A stretch of 64,000 nucleotides of DNA from Tessaracoccus rhinocerotis (lineage in GTDB: Bacteria; Actinomycetota; Actinomycetes; Propionibacteriales; Propionibacteriaceae), in the NCBI RefSeq assembly GCF_007197885.1, contig NZ_VKKG01000002.1:496001-560000 (forward strand), read 5' to 3'. The notes under the pieces were generated by a model. It was not told the origin of the DNA. It did no database searches and saw only the letters and a list, made by a program, of their open reading frames with translations. A program made the translations under genes and the position numbers. Below are positions 1 through 10,041 of this stretch, piece by piece (the first letter of the stretch is position 1; each line of letters starts with the position of its first letter).

Positions 1-593
1 TCGAGGCCACCGACGACATCATCGTGCAGCGCCAGGAGTCCAGCCGCCGCCCGCTGCCGATGCAGGGTGACGACCGCCTCGTCGACGGCATCACGCGCGA
101 GCGCCGCCTGATGGCCGACATGCGCGCCAGCGCCGACATCGTGGTGGACACCTCGCGACTGAGCGCCCGGCAGTTGGCACAGCGAATCTCCAACCACTTC
201 GGCAGCGAGGAGACCGACAACCTCAGGATCTCGCTGATCTCCTTCGGGTTCAAGAACGGGGTGCCCGTCGACGCCGACATCGTCTTCGACGTCCGGTTCC
301 TGCCCAACCCGTTCTGGGTGCCGGAGCTGAGGCCCAAGACTGGGCTTTCGAAGGACGTGGCGGACTACGTCCTCGGGCAGGAGGCCGCCGGGCAGTTCCA
401 GGAGAACATGGTCGGGCTGGTGCGCACCGTCGCCCCCGGCTATCTCGTGGAGGGCAAGCGCCAGGTGACCATCGCCGTCGGCTGCACCGGTGGCAAGCAC
501 CGCTCCACCAGCATGAGCGAGGAGCTCGCCACCCGGCTGCGCGAGGAGGGCTTCGCAGTGAGCGTCCTGCACCGGGACCTGGGGAAGGAATGA
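1..593 (+). CDS. rapZ: RapZ-family RNase adapter / nucleotide-binding protein, 3' part
   Basis: The gene enters from the left edge (reading frame from base 3) and ends in TGA at 591-593; about 197 C-terminal residues are present. The Walker A part lies outside the window. The visible part has the family's ATDD..V.R.ES.RRPLP segment near the start, the FGFKNGVPVDAD block in the middle, and the C-terminal GCTGGKHRS motif that binds a phosphate-containing ligand. In gamma-proteobacteria RapZ directs RNase E to GlmZ sRNA; in Actinobacteria the role is less clear. It overlaps yvcK by 4 bases (ATGA), and rapZ-yvcK-whiA is the standard Gram-positive cluster. Confidence 0.95.
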   Translation, partial: EATDDIIVQRQESSRRPLPMQGDDRLVDGITRERRLMADMRASADIVVDTSRLSARQLAQRISNHFGSEETDNLRISLISFGFKNGVPVDADIVFDVRFLPNPFWVPELRPKTGLSKDVADYVLGQEAAGQFQENMVGLVRTVAPGYLVEGKRQVTIAVGCTGGKHRSTSMSEELATRLREEGFAVSVLHRDLGKE

Positions 594-1579
594 ACGCCCC
601 CCGGTCCGGCAGGGACGAGTTCCGGGGGCCGAAGGTCGTCGCGTTCGGGGGTGGCCACGGCCTCTCGGTCTCGCTCACCGCACTGCGCCGGCTGACGGAC
701 CAGCTCACCGCAGTGGTCACCGTGGCCGACGACGGCGGCTCGTCGGGGCGGCTGCGCGACGAGTTCGGGTGCCTCCCGCCCGGGGACCTGCGGATGGCGC
801 TGGCGGCGCTGTGCAGCGACGATCACGTCGGGCGCACCTGGGCCAGGGTGCTGCAGTCGCGCTTCGGCGGCGACGGCAACCTCGCAGGCCACGCCATCGG
901 CAACCTCCTGATCGCCGGCCTGTGGCAACAGCTCGACGACCCCGTCGCCGGTCTCGACATGGTGGGGGACCTCCTGCGCACCCGCGGTCGGGTGCTGCCG
1001 ATGAGCTCGGTGCCGTTGGAGATCGAGGCCGACGTGATAGGTCTCGACCCCGTCGCGCCCGACGAACTGGCGACCCTGCGCGGGCAGGCCACCGTCGCCA
1101 AGACCCGTTCCACCGTCCAGTCCGTGCGGCTGATCCCGCCCTCCCCGCCAGCGCGGCCGGAGGCCGTCGAGGCCGTCATGGCGGCCGACAGCATCGTGCT
1201 CGGCCCCGGCTCGTGGTTCACTTCGGTGATCCCCCACCTGCTGGTGCCCGACCTCGCCGAGGCGATCGTCACCACCGGGGCGAAGCGGATCCTGGTGTTG
1301 AACCTCGCCCCCTCCGACGAGACGGACGGGTTCTCGGCCTCCCGCCACATCGAGCTGCTGGCGGAGCACGCCCCCCGGCTGACACTGGACGTGGTGGTCG
1401 CTGACAAGGGCTTCGCCTCGACCGACCCGCACCTGGAGGCCTACGTGGCCTCGCTGGGTGCCAGACTGCTGAGCGCGGACGTCGCGATGCGCGACGGGTC
1501 TCCCCGGCATGACCCGAACCGGCTCGCGGCTGTACTCTCCGAGGTTCTGGAGACCGCCACGGGTCCAACGAGTCGATGA
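590..1579 (+). CDS. yvcK: YvcK-type gluconeogenesis factor (UDP-GlcNAc-binding CofD-like protein)
   Basis: A 329-residue protein, normal for the YvcK/CofD-like family. The N-terminal VVAFGGGHGLSVSLTALR glycine-rich loop, the VTVADDGGSSGRLR motif and GHAIGNLL are family signatures, and LGPGSWFTSVIPHLL lies in the C-terminal half. In Bacillus and mycobacteria YvcK binds UDP-sugars and is needed for cell shape and growth on gluconeogenic carbon; the role here is inferred from family. The ATG lies inside ATGA at the rapZ stop, so translation is probably coupled. whiA starts 12 bases after its stop. Confidence 0.93.
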   Translation: MNAPRSGRDEFRGPKVVAFGGGHGLSVSLTALRRLTDQLTAVVTVADDGGSSGRLRDEFGCLPPGDLRMALAALCSDDHVGRTWARVLQSRFGGDGNLAGHAIGNLLIAGLWQQLDDPVAGLDMVGDLLRTRGRVLPMSSVPLEIEADVIGLDPVAPDELATLRGQATVAKTRSTVQSVRLIPPSPPARPEAVEAVMAADSIVLGPGSWFTSVIPHLLVPDLAEAIVTTGAKRILVLNLAPSDETDGFSASRHIELLAEHAPRLTLDVVVADKGFASTDPHLEAYVASLGARLLSADVAMRDGSPRHDPNRLAAVLSEVLETATGPTSR

Positions 1580-1591
1580 CAGGATGAACGC

Positions 1592-2575
1592 ATGGCACTG
1601 ACGCAGAAGGTCAAGTCTGAACTCGCCGCCGTGGTCACTCCGCACCCGAATGCCCGGCGCGCCGAGGTGGCAGCAATGCTGCGCTTCGGTGGGGGGCTGC
1701 ACCTGGTCGGCGGCCGGATCGTGGTCGAGGCCGAGCTCGACACGAACGCGGCCGCCCGGCGGTTGCGCTCCTTCATCGCGGAGCTCTACTCGCTGGAGAG
1801 CGAGATGCTGGTCATCAACTCCTCGGGACTGCGCCGCACCACCCGCTACACCGTGCGGGTGGTCCGAGACGGCGAGGCGCTGGCCCGCCTCACCGGACTC
1901 GTCGACCAGCAGCGTCGACCGGTCCGCGGCCTCCCGCCGGTGGTGGTCGGCGGCTCGATGGCCGACGCCGTGGCCGTGTGGCGTGGGGCCTTCCTCGCCC
2001 GCGGCTCCCTGACCGAGCCCGGCCGCTCGATGTCGCTCGAGATCACCTGCCCCGGATCCGAGGCCGCCCTGGCGCTGATCGGTGCGGCCCGCCGACTGGG
2101 ACTCCACGTGAAGTCCCGTGAGGTCCGTGGCGTCGACCGCGTGGTGCTGCGCGACGGCGAGGCCATCGCGGACCTGCTGACCAGGATGGGCGCCCAGGAG
2201 GCGCGCCTGGTCTGGGAGGAGCGCCGGATGCGCCGCGAGGTGCGCGCGCAGGCGAACCGTCTGGCGAACTTCGACGACGCCAACCTGCGCCGCTCCGCCA
2301 GGGCCGCCGTCGCCGCCAGTGCTCGTGTCCAGCGGGCCCTCGAGATCCTCGGCGACGACGTGCCCGACCACCTGCGGATGGCCGGCGAGCTGCGTCTGGA
2401 ACACCGGCAGGCCAGCCTGGAGGAACTGGGTCGTCTGCACGAGCCGCCCCTGACCAAGGACGCCGTCGCGGGCCGGATCCGACGCCTGCTGTCCACCGCT
2501 GACAAGGCCGCCGACGCCGCCGGGGTGCCCAACACCGAGGCCAGCCTGCCCGTGGACCTGCGCGAGGCTGACTGA
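1592..2575 (+). CDS. whiA: WhiA sporulation/cell-division transcription regulator
   Basis: A 327-residue protein, the usual WhiA size. The N-terminal half (from [13 protein letters not shown]) is the degenerate LAGLIDADG homing-endonuclease-like fold; the C-terminal half, with [24 protein letters not shown] and then [16 protein letters not shown], forms the helix-turn-helix DNA-binding part. In Streptomyces WhiA works with WhiB to activate division genes; in non-sporulating Actinobacteria it is kept as a growth and division regulator. It is third in the rapZ-yvcK-whiA cluster. Start ATG 1592 follows a weak ribosome site (ACAGGATG). Confidence 0.95.
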   Translation: MALTQKVKSELAAVVTPHPNARRAEVAAMLRFGGGLHLVGGRIVVEAELDTNAAARRLRSFIAELYSLESEMLVINSSGLRRTTRYTVRVVRDGEALARLTGLVDQQRRPVRGLPPVVVGGSMADAVAVWRGAFLARGSLTEPGRSMSLEITCPGSEAALALIGAARRLGLHVKSREVRGVDRVVLRDGEAIADLLTRMGAQEARLVWEERRMRREVRAQANRLANFDDANLRRSARAAVAASARVQRALEILGDDVPDHLRMAGELRLEHRQASLEELGRLHEPPLTKDAVAGRIRRLLSTADKAADAAGVPNTEASLPVDLREAD

Positions 2576-2636
2576 GCCCTCGAGCGCCGGGTGCCCGCAT
2601 GTTGCACCCCGGCTGTCCCCCTGAAACGGGAGTGAT

Positions 2637-2642
2637 TAGGAT
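2637..2642 (+). promoter_or_regulatory. Putative -10 box of the gap-pgk-tpiA operon
   Basis: TAGGAT lies 86 bases before the gap ATG, giving a leader of roughly 80 nt that ends in an AAGGGG ribosome site. No convincing -35 box was found. Upstream, GCCGGGTG and CACCCCGGC (about 2586-2613) could form an imperfect hairpin ending the whiA transcript. Confidence 0.45.
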
Positions 2643-2713
2643 GGGATCGTCCGAATGGCGCGTGCGTGCTGCTGGATCAAGCCGTGGTGCGTAGCGTCAG
2701 GTATCTCTCTTGA

Positions 2714-3724
<1,011 letters not shown>

Positions 3725-3752
3725 CCCACAACTGAACAAGAAGGGAATGCCC

Positions 3753-4967
3753 ATGGTGAAATCCATTGACGATCTTGGTGACCTGTCCGGCAAGCGGGTC
3801 CTGATCCGCTGCGACTTCAACGTCCCGCTCGACGGCGAGACCATCACCGACGACGGACGCATCCGCGCCGCGTTGCCCACCCTGAGGAAGCTGCGCGAAG
3901 GCAACGCCAGGATTGTCATCATGGCTCACCTGGGCCGTCCCAAGGGTTCCGTGAACCCGAAGTTCTCCCTGGCCCCGGTGGCCGCGCGGCTCTCTGAGCT
4001 GCTCGGCACCGAGGTCCGGCTCGCCGGTGACGTGGTGGGGGACTCCGCCACGGCCACCGTCGAGGCCCTCTCCGACGGAGAGGTCGCGCTGCTGGAGAAC
4101 GTCCGCTACGAGCCGGCCGAGGAGTCCAAGGACGAGGCCGAGCGCGTCGGCCTGGCCAAGAAGTATGCCGCCTTCGGTGACGTGTTCGTCTCCGACGGCT
4201 TCGGCGTGGTGCACCGCAAGCAGGCCTCGGTCTACGACGTCGCGAAGCTGCTGCCGAACGCCGCTGGCTACCTGGTGGCCAAGGAGGTCGACGTGCTGAA
4301 CCGCCTCGTCGGCGAGCCCGAGCGCCCCTTCGTCGTCGTCCTCGGCGGTGCCAAGGTGGCTGACAAGCTCTCGGTCATCGACAACCTGCTGCAGGTCGCC
4401 GACACGCTGGTCATCGGCGGCGGCATGCTGTTCACGTTCCTCAAGGCACAGGGCCACGACATCGGCTCCTCCCTGCTCGACGAGGACAACGTCGAGACCT
4501 GCAAGTCCTACCTCGAGCAGGCTGCGGCCGCCGGCAAGCAGATCATCCTGCCCACCGACATCCGCGTCGCCGACGGCGCGGACTTCGACAACCGCACCGT
4601 CAAGGGTGCCGTCGACGTCGTGGCCGCCGACGCCATCCCCGCCGGCAAGCAGGGCCTCGACATCGGCCCCGACTCCGAGATGCTCTTCGCCGACGCCATC
4701 CGCGGGGCGAAGACCGTGTTCTGGAACGGCCCCATGGGTGTCTTCGAGATCGCGGAGCTCGCCAAGGGCACCGCAGCCGTCGCGAAGGCGCTCACCGAGG
4801 TCGACGGCCTGTCGGTTGTCGGCGGCGGTGACTCCGCGGCAGCCGTCCGCGTCCTCGGCCACGCCGACGACGAGTTCGGCCACATCTCAACCGGCGGCGG
4901 TGCGTCGCTGGAGTTCCTCGAGGGCAAGGAACTGCCCGGAATCGCTGTCCTGGAAGGAAGCAACTGA
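3753..4967 (+). CDS. pgk: Phosphoglycerate kinase
   Basis: A 404-residue phosphoglycerate kinase (1,3-bisphosphoglycerate + ADP to 3-phosphoglycerate + ATP). Substrate-binding RCDFNVPLD is near the N-terminus, AHLGRPKG follows, and the C-terminal nucleotide site GGGDSAAAV and [13 protein letters not shown] are intact. An ATG at 3747 touches the AAGGGA ribosome site; ATG 3753 has a workable 6-base spacing, so it is preferred. Its TGA shares a base with the tpiA ATG. Confidence 0.97.
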   Translation: MVKSIDDLGDLSGKRVLIRCDFNVPLDGETITDDGRIRAALPTLRKLREGNARIVIMAHLGRPKGSVNPKFSLAPVAARLSELLGTEVRLAGDVVGDSATATVEALSDGEVALLENVRYEPAEESKDEAERVGLAKKYAAFGDVFVSDGFGVVHRKQASVYDVAKLLPNAAGYLVAKEVDVLNRLVGEPERPFVVVLGGAKVADKLSVIDNLLQVADTLVIGGGMLFTFLKAQGHDIGSSLLDEDNVETCKSYLEQAAAAGKQIILPTDIRVADGADFDNRTVKGAVDVVAADAIPAGKQGLDIGPDSEMLFADAIRGAKTVFWNGPMGVFEIAELAKGTAAVAKALTEVDGLSVVGGGDSAAAVRVLGHADDEFGHISTGGGASLEFLEGKELPGIAVLEGSN

Positions 4968-5752
4968 TGACCCGCAAGCCGATCATGGCCGGCAACTGGA
5001 AGATGAACCTGAACCACGTCGAGGCCACCGGAATGGTGCAGAAGCTCGCGTGGACGCTGGCCGACAAGGAGTACGACGGCAGCAAGTCCGAGTGCGTCGT
5101 CGTCCCGCCGTTCACCGACCTGCGGACCGTGCAGACCCTCATCGACGGTGAGCGCATGCCGTTCATCCTTGGTGCCCAGAACGTGTCCGAGCACGACTCC
5201 GGTGCCCACACCGGTGAGATCAGCGCGGACATGCTCGCCAAGCTGCAGGTGACCTACGTGGTCGTCGGCCACTCCGAGCGTCGCCAGTTCCACGGCGAGA
5301 CCGACGAGCTCATCAACACCAAGGCGAAGAAGGTCATCGCCGCGGGCATGACCCCGATCATCTGCGTCGGGGAAGGGCTGGACATCCGCAAGGAGGGCAC
5401 CCACGTCGAGTACACGTTGAACCAGGTACGCGGTACCCTCGCCGGCCTGACCGCCGAGCAGGTCGCCGGCCTCGTCATCGCCTACGAGCCCGTCTGGGCC
5501 ATCGGCACCGGCGAGGTGGCCACGCCGGCCGACGCGCAGGAGGTCTGCGGCGCCATCCGCGCCGAGGTCGCAGCGCTGTACGACCAGCCCACCGCCGACG
5601 CCGTCCGCATCCAGTACGGCGGTTCCGTCAAGTCCGGCAACGTGGCCCAGATCATGGCCCAGCCCGACGTCGACGGCGCCCTCGTCGGCGGCGCGAGCCT
5701 TCAGCCGGAGGAGTTCGCCGCCATCGTGCGGTTCTACGACCTCCCCGCCTGA
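4967..5752 (+). CDS. tpiA: Triosephosphate isomerase
   Basis: A 261-residue TIM barrel enzyme interconverting dihydroxyacetone phosphate and glyceraldehyde-3-phosphate. Catalytic residues are visible: Lys12 in GNWKMN, His in VVGHSERRQ, Glu in [11 protein letters not shown], and the phosphate-binding YGGSVK and GALVGGASL loops. The start overlaps the pgk stop (TGATG). It ends the gap-pgk-tpiA operon and is followed by a strong hairpin. Confidence 0.98.
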   Translation: MTRKPIMAGNWKMNLNHVEATGMVQKLAWTLADKEYDGSKSECVVVPPFTDLRTVQTLIDGERMPFILGAQNVSEHDSGAHTGEISADMLAKLQVTYVVVGHSERRQFHGETDELINTKAKKVIAAGMTPIICVGEGLDIRKEGTHVEYTLNQVRGTLAGLTAEQVAGLVIAYEPVWAIGTGEVATPADAQEVCGAIRAEVAALYDQPTADAVRIQYGGSVKSGNVAQIMAQPDVDGALVGGASLQPEEFAAIVRFYDLPA

Positions 5753-5767
5753 CGCACGACCAAGCTG

Positions 5768-5800
5768 CGAGCCCCGAGGACCTGGTCCTCGGGGCTCGTT
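5768..5800 (+). terminator. Rho-independent-type hairpin after tpiA
   Basis: Arms CGAGCCCCGAGGACC (5768-5782) and GGTCCTCGGGGCTCG (5784-5798) are perfectly complementary over 15 bases. Only a short T-poor tail (TTGC) follows, as is common in GC-rich Actinobacteria. Confidence 0.8.
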
Positions 5801-5819
5801 GCAATCCGGCGCCGACGCT

Positions 5820-5897
5820 CGACCCGACACGCCGACCGGATCGGCCGCAGGGGGTGCCCGCCACCCCCGACCCGGATCGACGAGGCGTGTCGGGTCG
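5820..5897. repeat. 78-bp palindromic intergenic repeat, copy A
   Basis: The left arm CGACCCGACACGCC (5820-5833) is the exact reverse complement of GGCGTGTCGGGTCG (5884-5897). An inner palindrome GGGGGTG / CACCCCC lies in the middle. A second copy of exactly the same length lies at 20144-20221 with identical arms and a diverged interior. This copy lies between the tpiA hairpin and the secG promoter. It is REP- or MITE-like; no target duplication is visible. Confidence 0.75.
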
Positions 5898-5959
5898 GCG
5901 TGGCTGTCCGGCACTTGGGCCGGGCCGCCCTCCGATGTGGAGATTCCTTTCTCCTCAGG

Positions 5960-5965
5960 TAGACT
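5960..5965 (+). promoter_or_regulatory. -10 box, leaderless promoter of secG
   Basis: TAGACT ends 7 bases before the GTG start of secG, so transcription probably begins at or next to the start codon. No ribosome site is present. Confidence 0.7.
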
Positions 5966-5972
5966 CACCAGC

Positions 5973-6233
5973 GTGATTGTCCCCCTTCTGAGCTGGCCCA
6001 TTACGACGCTTTCGATCATCCTGATCATCCTCAGCGCGCTCTTGGCCGCATCCGTGCTCCTCCACAAAGGCAGTGGCGGCGGGATGTCGGACCTCTTCGG
6101 TGGAGGCATGTCCTCCTCCATGGGTGGCGCCTCCACGGCAGAGCGCAGGCTGGATCGCCTGACCGTGGTACTGACGGGCGTGTGGGTGCTGACGATCGTC
6201 GCGCTGCTCGTGCTGTACAAGATCACTTTCTGA
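5973..6233 (+). CDS. secG: SecG, protein-export channel subunit
   Basis: An 86-residue membrane protein with two hydrophobic segments (about residues 8-26 and 60-83) separated by the glycine-rich KGSGGGMSDLFGGGMSSS loop that marks SecG. It is the small accessory subunit of SecYEG. The GTG start at 5973 is chosen because TAGACT lies 7 bases upstream (leaderless) and the protein then starts directly with the first membrane span. secG near the gap-pgk-tpiA cluster is standard in Actinobacteria. Confidence 0.95.
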   Translation: MIVPLLSWPITTLSIILIILSALLAASVLLHKGSGGGMSDLFGGGMSSSMGGASTAERRLDRLTVVLTGVWVLTIVALLVLYKITF

Positions 6234-6287
6234 GTAGCCCCGAAGTCGTAAGAAGAATGTTGAACACGAAGTAGTGGAGGAGTAGCT

Positions 6288-6644
6288 GTGGCAGGTGGCA
6301 ACGCCATCCGCGGTAGCCGTGTAGGTGCCGGACCAATGGGCGAAGCTGAGCGCGGAGATTCCGCACCCAGGCTTCACGTCTCTTACTTCTGCGCCAGCGG
6401 CCACGAGACCCGCCCCGCATTCGCCGTCGACGCAGCCATCCCGGAGTCCTGGGACTGCCCGCGTTGCGGACTGCCGGCGAACACCGACGCGGAGAACCCG
6501 CCGCCGCCGCCGAAGATCGTCCCCTACAAGACGCACCTGGCATACGTGAAGGAGCGTCGCACGGAGGCCGAGGCCAAGGAGATCCTGGAGGAGGCCGTTG
6601 CCGCCCTGCGCGCCCGTCGCGCCGCCGGCGAGGTCATCTACTAG
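6288..6644 (+). CDS. rbpA: RNA polymerase-binding protein RbpA
   Basis: A 118-residue protein matching RbpA, an actinobacterial factor that binds RNA polymerase and the principal sigma factor and stabilises open promoter complexes. Visible parts: the N-terminal basic tail GGNAIRGSRVG, the core with zinc-type pairs (YFCASGHE and WDCPRCG), and the C-terminal sigma-interaction segment from KTHLAYVKERRTEAEAKEIL. GTG 6288 follows GGAGGAG at a good distance. Confidence 0.96.
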   Translation: MAGGNAIRGSRVGAGPMGEAERGDSAPRLHVSYFCASGHETRPAFAVDAAIPESWDCPRCGLPANTDAENPPPPPKIVPYKTHLAYVKERRTEAEAKEILEEAVAALRARRAAGEVIY

Positions 6645-6658
6645 TCAGAACATGGAAC

Positions 6659-6691
6659 AAGGCCGGGTCCCACGACGGGGCCCGGCCTTTT
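6659..6691. terminator. Terminator between convergent rbpA and pgl
   Basis: An 11-bp stem GGCCGGGTCCC (6661-6671) / GGGGCCCGGCC (6677-6687) with one wobble pair is followed by TTTT on the plus strand and flanked by AA on the left. It ends rbpA and may also serve the minus-strand zwf-opcA-pgl operon. Confidence 0.8.
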
Positions 6692-6719
6692 CGCGTCCTC
6701 GACGAGGAGAATCGTCGGT

Positions 6720-7454
6720 TCAGAACTCGCAGCGGTACTGGTCCGGGAGATTCGCGGCTGCGGCGCGGTCGACGAACCAGTAGGTGGCCCGCTCGCCCTG
6801 CGGGTGGGCGGCCGGGAGCGACTTGTCGCCCTGCACGGCCCGCGCCACGACGTCGGCCTTCGGTGTGCCGTTGGCGATGAACCAGAGCTCGTCGGTGCGG
6901 TTGATCGCCGGGATGGTGAGCGTGATCCGCTCGGCGGGGGCCTTGGGGGACTCGGTCACCCCGATCACGGTCTTGGTGGTGGCCTCGAAGCTCTGGTGGT
7001 TGGGGAAGATCGAGCCGACGTGCCCGTCCTCGCCCACACCGAGCAGCGTGACGTCGAAGTGGGTCTCGCCCAGCTCGGCAGCGTACTCCGCGGCGCACTG
7101 GTGCGCGTCGAGCCTGCCGTCGGCCGCGGGCATCGTGTGCGTCGTGGCGGAGTTCACCTCGAGCGTTCGAGCCAGCCGGGTGACCGCCTGCAGCGAGTTG
7201 CGGTCGGGGTCGGTCGCCGGGACGAACCGCTCGTCGGTCCACCACAGCTGCAGCCGGGACACGTCGAGGCCGGAGCCGGGGACCAGGTCCGCGAACCGCT
7301 CGTACATCATGTTCGCGGTGTTGCCCCCGGTGAGGCAGACGTGCACCACCTCCTGGGTGGCCTGCAGCGCCACGATCCGGTCCAGCAGACGGTGGGCGAC
7401 GACGTCGGCCAGTTCGGCGGCGTCGGTGAGACGGGCCACGCGCAGGAAGCTCAC
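6720..7454 (-). CDS. pgl: 6-phosphogluconolactonase
   Basis: A 244-residue enzyme hydrolysing 6-phosphogluconolactone in the oxidative pentose phosphate pathway. Family motifs are CLTGGNTANMMY, WWTDERFVP and LGVGEDGHVGSIFP. The GTG start at 7454 lies inside the stop of opcA (GTGA overlap), so translation is coupled. It is last of the zwf-opcA-pgl operon and faces rbpA across a shared terminator. Confidence 0.95.
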   Translation of the reverse strand: MSFLRVARLTDAAELADVVAHRLLDRIVALQATQEVVHVCLTGGNTANMMYERFADLVPGSGLDVSRLQLWWTDERFVPATDPDRNSLQAVTRLARTLEVNSATTHTMPAADGRLDAHQCAAEYAAELGETHFDVTLLGVGEDGHVGSIFPNHQSFEATTKTVIGVTESPKAPAERITLTIPAINRTDELWFIANGTPKADVVARAVQGDKSLPAAHPQGERATYWFVDRAAAANLPDQYRCEF

Positions 7455-8359
7455 GGGCCGACCTTCACCAGGACCCGACCAACAGCCGCCTCGAAGATGT
7501 CGTCGGCGTCCATCCGCTGCAGTTCCTCGGTCAGCAGCTCGGTGAGGGGGCGCCGCTTCAGCGCCACCTTCCGCTCGGGCTGGCCGGGGACGTTGTACAG
7601 CGCGATCGCGTCGGAGTTGCCGCGGTTTATGACGATGTCGCCGTCGGCCGTCTCGAGGCGCACCTCGCTGACGCCGGGACGCTCGTGGACCTCCATCCGC
7701 GCCTCCACGTCGAGGCGGTCCTCCAGCCATGCGGCCAACAGCATCGCCGGGGCGTTGTCGTGGGCCGCCTTCACCACGGCTCCGGTGACGGTGTGTGGGT
7801 ACTGGTCCAGCGAGGCGGCCAGCAGCGCACGCCACCGTGTGAGGCGCGTCCACGCAAGGTCGGTGTCGCCGGGAGTGTGGTTGCGGGCGCGGGTGGTGAG
7901 CGCGACCTTCGGGTTCTCGCTGCCCGCCGCGTCGGTGATGCGGCGATCCCCGAGGGCGCCGACCGGGTCGTTCGCCGGATTCTCCGGGGCCTCGTGGGGC
8001 CACCACACGATGGTGGGGGAGTCCGGCAGCAGCAGCGGCAGGATGACCGAGCCGGCGTGCTCCCGGATCTCGGAGCCGTGGATCCGCAGGGCCAGCAGGT
8101 CACCGGGCGTGCCTTCTCCGACCTGGATCTCCGCGTCGAGGTGCGGGTCTCCTGAGTCCGAGTAGACCACGACTATCACGCGCGACGGGTGCACGCGGGC
8201 GGAGGCCTGGGCGGCCTCGAAGACGTCGGCGCTGTTGTGGTCCTCGGCGACGACGATCAGGGTGTGCACCATGCCGCCCGTGCCGCCGACGCTCTGGCGG
8301 GCCCGCAGCAACTCGGCTGCGATCTCCTTGGTGGAAGTGTCGTTCAGTTCGATGATCAT
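7451..8359 (-). CDS. opcA: Glucose-6-phosphate dehydrogenase assembly protein OpcA
   Basis: A 302-residue OpcA-family protein, the usual length; it activates or assembles G6P dehydrogenase. The segment TIVWWPHEAPENPANDPVG and the KRRPLTELLTEELQRMDADDIFEAAV tail are characteristic. ATG 8359 is preceded on the minus strand by GGAG. It sits between zwf and pgl with 12 bases to zwf, as in most Actinobacteria. Confidence 0.95.
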   Translation of the reverse strand: MIIELNDTSTKEIAAELLRARQSVGGTGGMVHTLIVVAEDHNSADVFEAAQASARVHPSRVIVVVYSDSGDPHLDAEIQVGEGTPGDLLALRIHGSEIREHAGSVILPLLLPDSPTIVWWPHEAPENPANDPVGALGDRRITDAAGSENPKVALTTRARNHTPGDTDLAWTRLTRWRALLAASLDQYPHTVTGAVVKAAHDNAPAMLLAAWLEDRLDVEARMEVHERPGVSEVRLETADGDIVINRGNSDAIALYNVPGQPERKVALKRRPLTELLTEELQRMDADDIFEAAVGRVLVKVGP

Positions 8360-8371
8360 GTCCGGTCTCCT

Positions 8372-9904
8372 TTACGGGCGTCGCCAGGTGAAGCCGTCGG
8401 CCGCGAGCATGTCGATGCCGCACTGCGGTCCCCAACTGCCGGCGACGTAGGGCTGGGGCTGCTCGGTCTGCGCGGCCCAGTGCTCGATGACCGGGTCGAG
8501 GATCTTCCAGCTCAGCTCCACCTCCTCCTGCAACGGGAACAGCGGCGGGTCGCCCAGCAGCACGTCCAGGATCAGGCGTTCGTAGGCCTCGGGGGAGCTC
8601 TCGGTGAACGAGCCGCCGTAGCCGAAGTCCATCGAGACCTCGCGGATCTCCATCTGGGTGCCGGGGACCTTGGCGCCGAAGCGCAGTGTGACGCCCTCAT
8701 CGGGCTGGATCCGCATCACCAGGGCGTTGACGCCGAGGTCCTCGGTGTCGGTGGCGGTGAACGGCAGGTGCGGCGCCCGCTTGAAGCTCAGCGCGACCTC
8801 GGTGACACGGCGGGGCATGCGCTTGGCCGCCCGGAGGTAGAAGGGCACACCCGCCCAGCGGCGGTTCTCCACGTCGACGCGGATGGCGGCGTAGGTCTCG
8901 GTGTTGGAGGCCGGGTCCACCCCGTCCTCCTCGAGGTAGCCCTTGACCGGGCGACCGCCCTGCCAGCCCGCGCAGTACTGGCCGCGGGCGGTGTGCAGGT
9001 CCATGTTCTCGGGGACCCGGGCGGCGGCGAGCACCTTCTTCTTCTCGGCACGCAGCTGGGACGCCTCGAACGAGGTCGGCTCCTCCATGGCGGTGAGCGC
9101 CAGCAGTTGCAGCAGGTGGTTCTGGATGACGTCGCGGGCGGCGCCGATGCCGTCGTAGTACCCGGCGCGGCCCCCGATGCCGATGTCCTCGGCCATCGTG
9201 ATCTGGACGTGGCTGACGTAGTGGTTGTTCCAGATCGGCTCAAACATCTGGTTGGCGAACCGCAGCGCCATCATGTTCTGGACGGTCTCCTTGCCCAGGT
9301 AGTGGTCGATGCGGAACACCTCGTGCGGGTCGAACAGGGAGGAGACCACCTCGTTCAGGTCCCGGGCGGAGGCGAGGTCGTGGCCGAAGGGCTTCTCGAT
9401 CACCACCCGGTTCCAGTTGTGCTCCGTGCGCTCGGTCAGGCCATGGCGCTTCAGTTGGCTGACCACGATCTCGAAGCTCGACGGCGGGATCGACAGGTAG
9501 AAGGCGTGGTTGCCGCCGGTCCCGCGGGCGTTGTCCAGCTCCTGGATGGTGTCGCGCAGGCGGATGAAGGCGTCGTCGTCGTCGAAGGTGCCGGGCACGA
9601 AACGGATGCCCTCGAGCAGCTGCTCCCAGACCTCCTCGCGGAACTCGGTGCGGGCGTTCTCCTTGACCGCGTCGTGGACCTGCTGCGCGAAGTCCTGGGT
9701 GGCCCAGTCGCGCCGGGCGAAGCCAACGAGGCCGAATCCGGGGGGAAGCATGCCGCGGTTCGCAAGGTCGTAGACCGCAGGCATCAGCTTCTTGCGCGAC
9801 AGGTCCCCAGTGACTCCGAAGATCACCAGGACACAGGGTCCTGCGATCTGTGGCAGGCGGCGGTCCTGGGGGTCGCGCAGCGGGTTCGTGCTCAGGATCG
9901 ACAT
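8372..9904 (-). CDS. zwf: Glucose-6-phosphate 1-dehydrogenase
   Basis: A 510-residue enzyme oxidising glucose-6-phosphate with NAD(P). It has the N-terminal nucleotide loop FGVTGDLSRKK, the active-site peptide RIDHYLGKE and the EKPFGHDL segment. ATG 9904 is preferred over an upstream GTG (9940) because GAGGAG lies just upstream of it. It is first of zwf-opcA-pgl and divergent from ctaB. In many Actinobacteria tkt and tal lie between ctaB and zwf; they are absent here. A weak minus-strand TAAGGT near 9950 could be its -10. Confidence 0.97.
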   Translation of the reverse strand: MSILSTNPLRDPQDRRLPQIAGPCVLVIFGVTGDLSRKKLMPAVYDLANRGMLPPGFGLVGFARRDWATQDFAQQVHDAVKENARTEFREEVWEQLLEGIRFVPGTFDDDDAFIRLRDTIQELDNARGTGGNHAFYLSIPPSSFEIVVSQLKRHGLTERTEHNWNRVVIEKPFGHDLASARDLNEVVSSLFDPHEVFRIDHYLGKETVQNMMALRFANQMFEPIWNNHYVSHVQITMAEDIGIGGRAGYYDGIGAARDVIQNHLLQLLALTAMEEPTSFEASQLRAEKKKVLAAARVPENMDLHTARGQYCAGWQGGRPVKGYLEEDGVDPASNTETYAAIRVDVENRRWAGVPFYLRAAKRMPRRVTEVALSFKRAPHLPFTATDTEDLGVNALVMRIQPDEGVTLRFGAKVPGTQMEIREVSMDFGYGGSFTESSPEAYERLILDVLLGDPPLFPLQEEVELSWKILDPVIEHWAAQTEQPQPYVAGSWGPQCGIDMLAADGFTWRRP

Positions 9905-10001
9905 CGGTCTCCTCGGGCAGGTTTCGACGAACGGCTTCACCCACCTTAGTGCGCAATCGCGGTGGCCGGTTCACGTATCGGCGTTCGCGGGCAACGCGGG
10001 G

Positions 10002-10007
10002 TAGACT
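10002..10007 (+). promoter_or_regulatory. -10 box of ctaB
   Basis: TAGACT followed by a short leader of about 25-30 nt containing GGAGG (10028-10032), 9 bases before the ctaB GTG. Confidence 0.6.
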
Positions 10008-10041
10008 CGCCGCGGAAGTGACGGGTTGGAGGATTGATTTC

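Noticed and set aside
440-2440. A 666-codon open frame on the minus strand opposite yvcK and whiA
   Set aside because: High GC lowers stop frequency in antisense frames; the product is low-complexity and the plus strand carries well-known genes.
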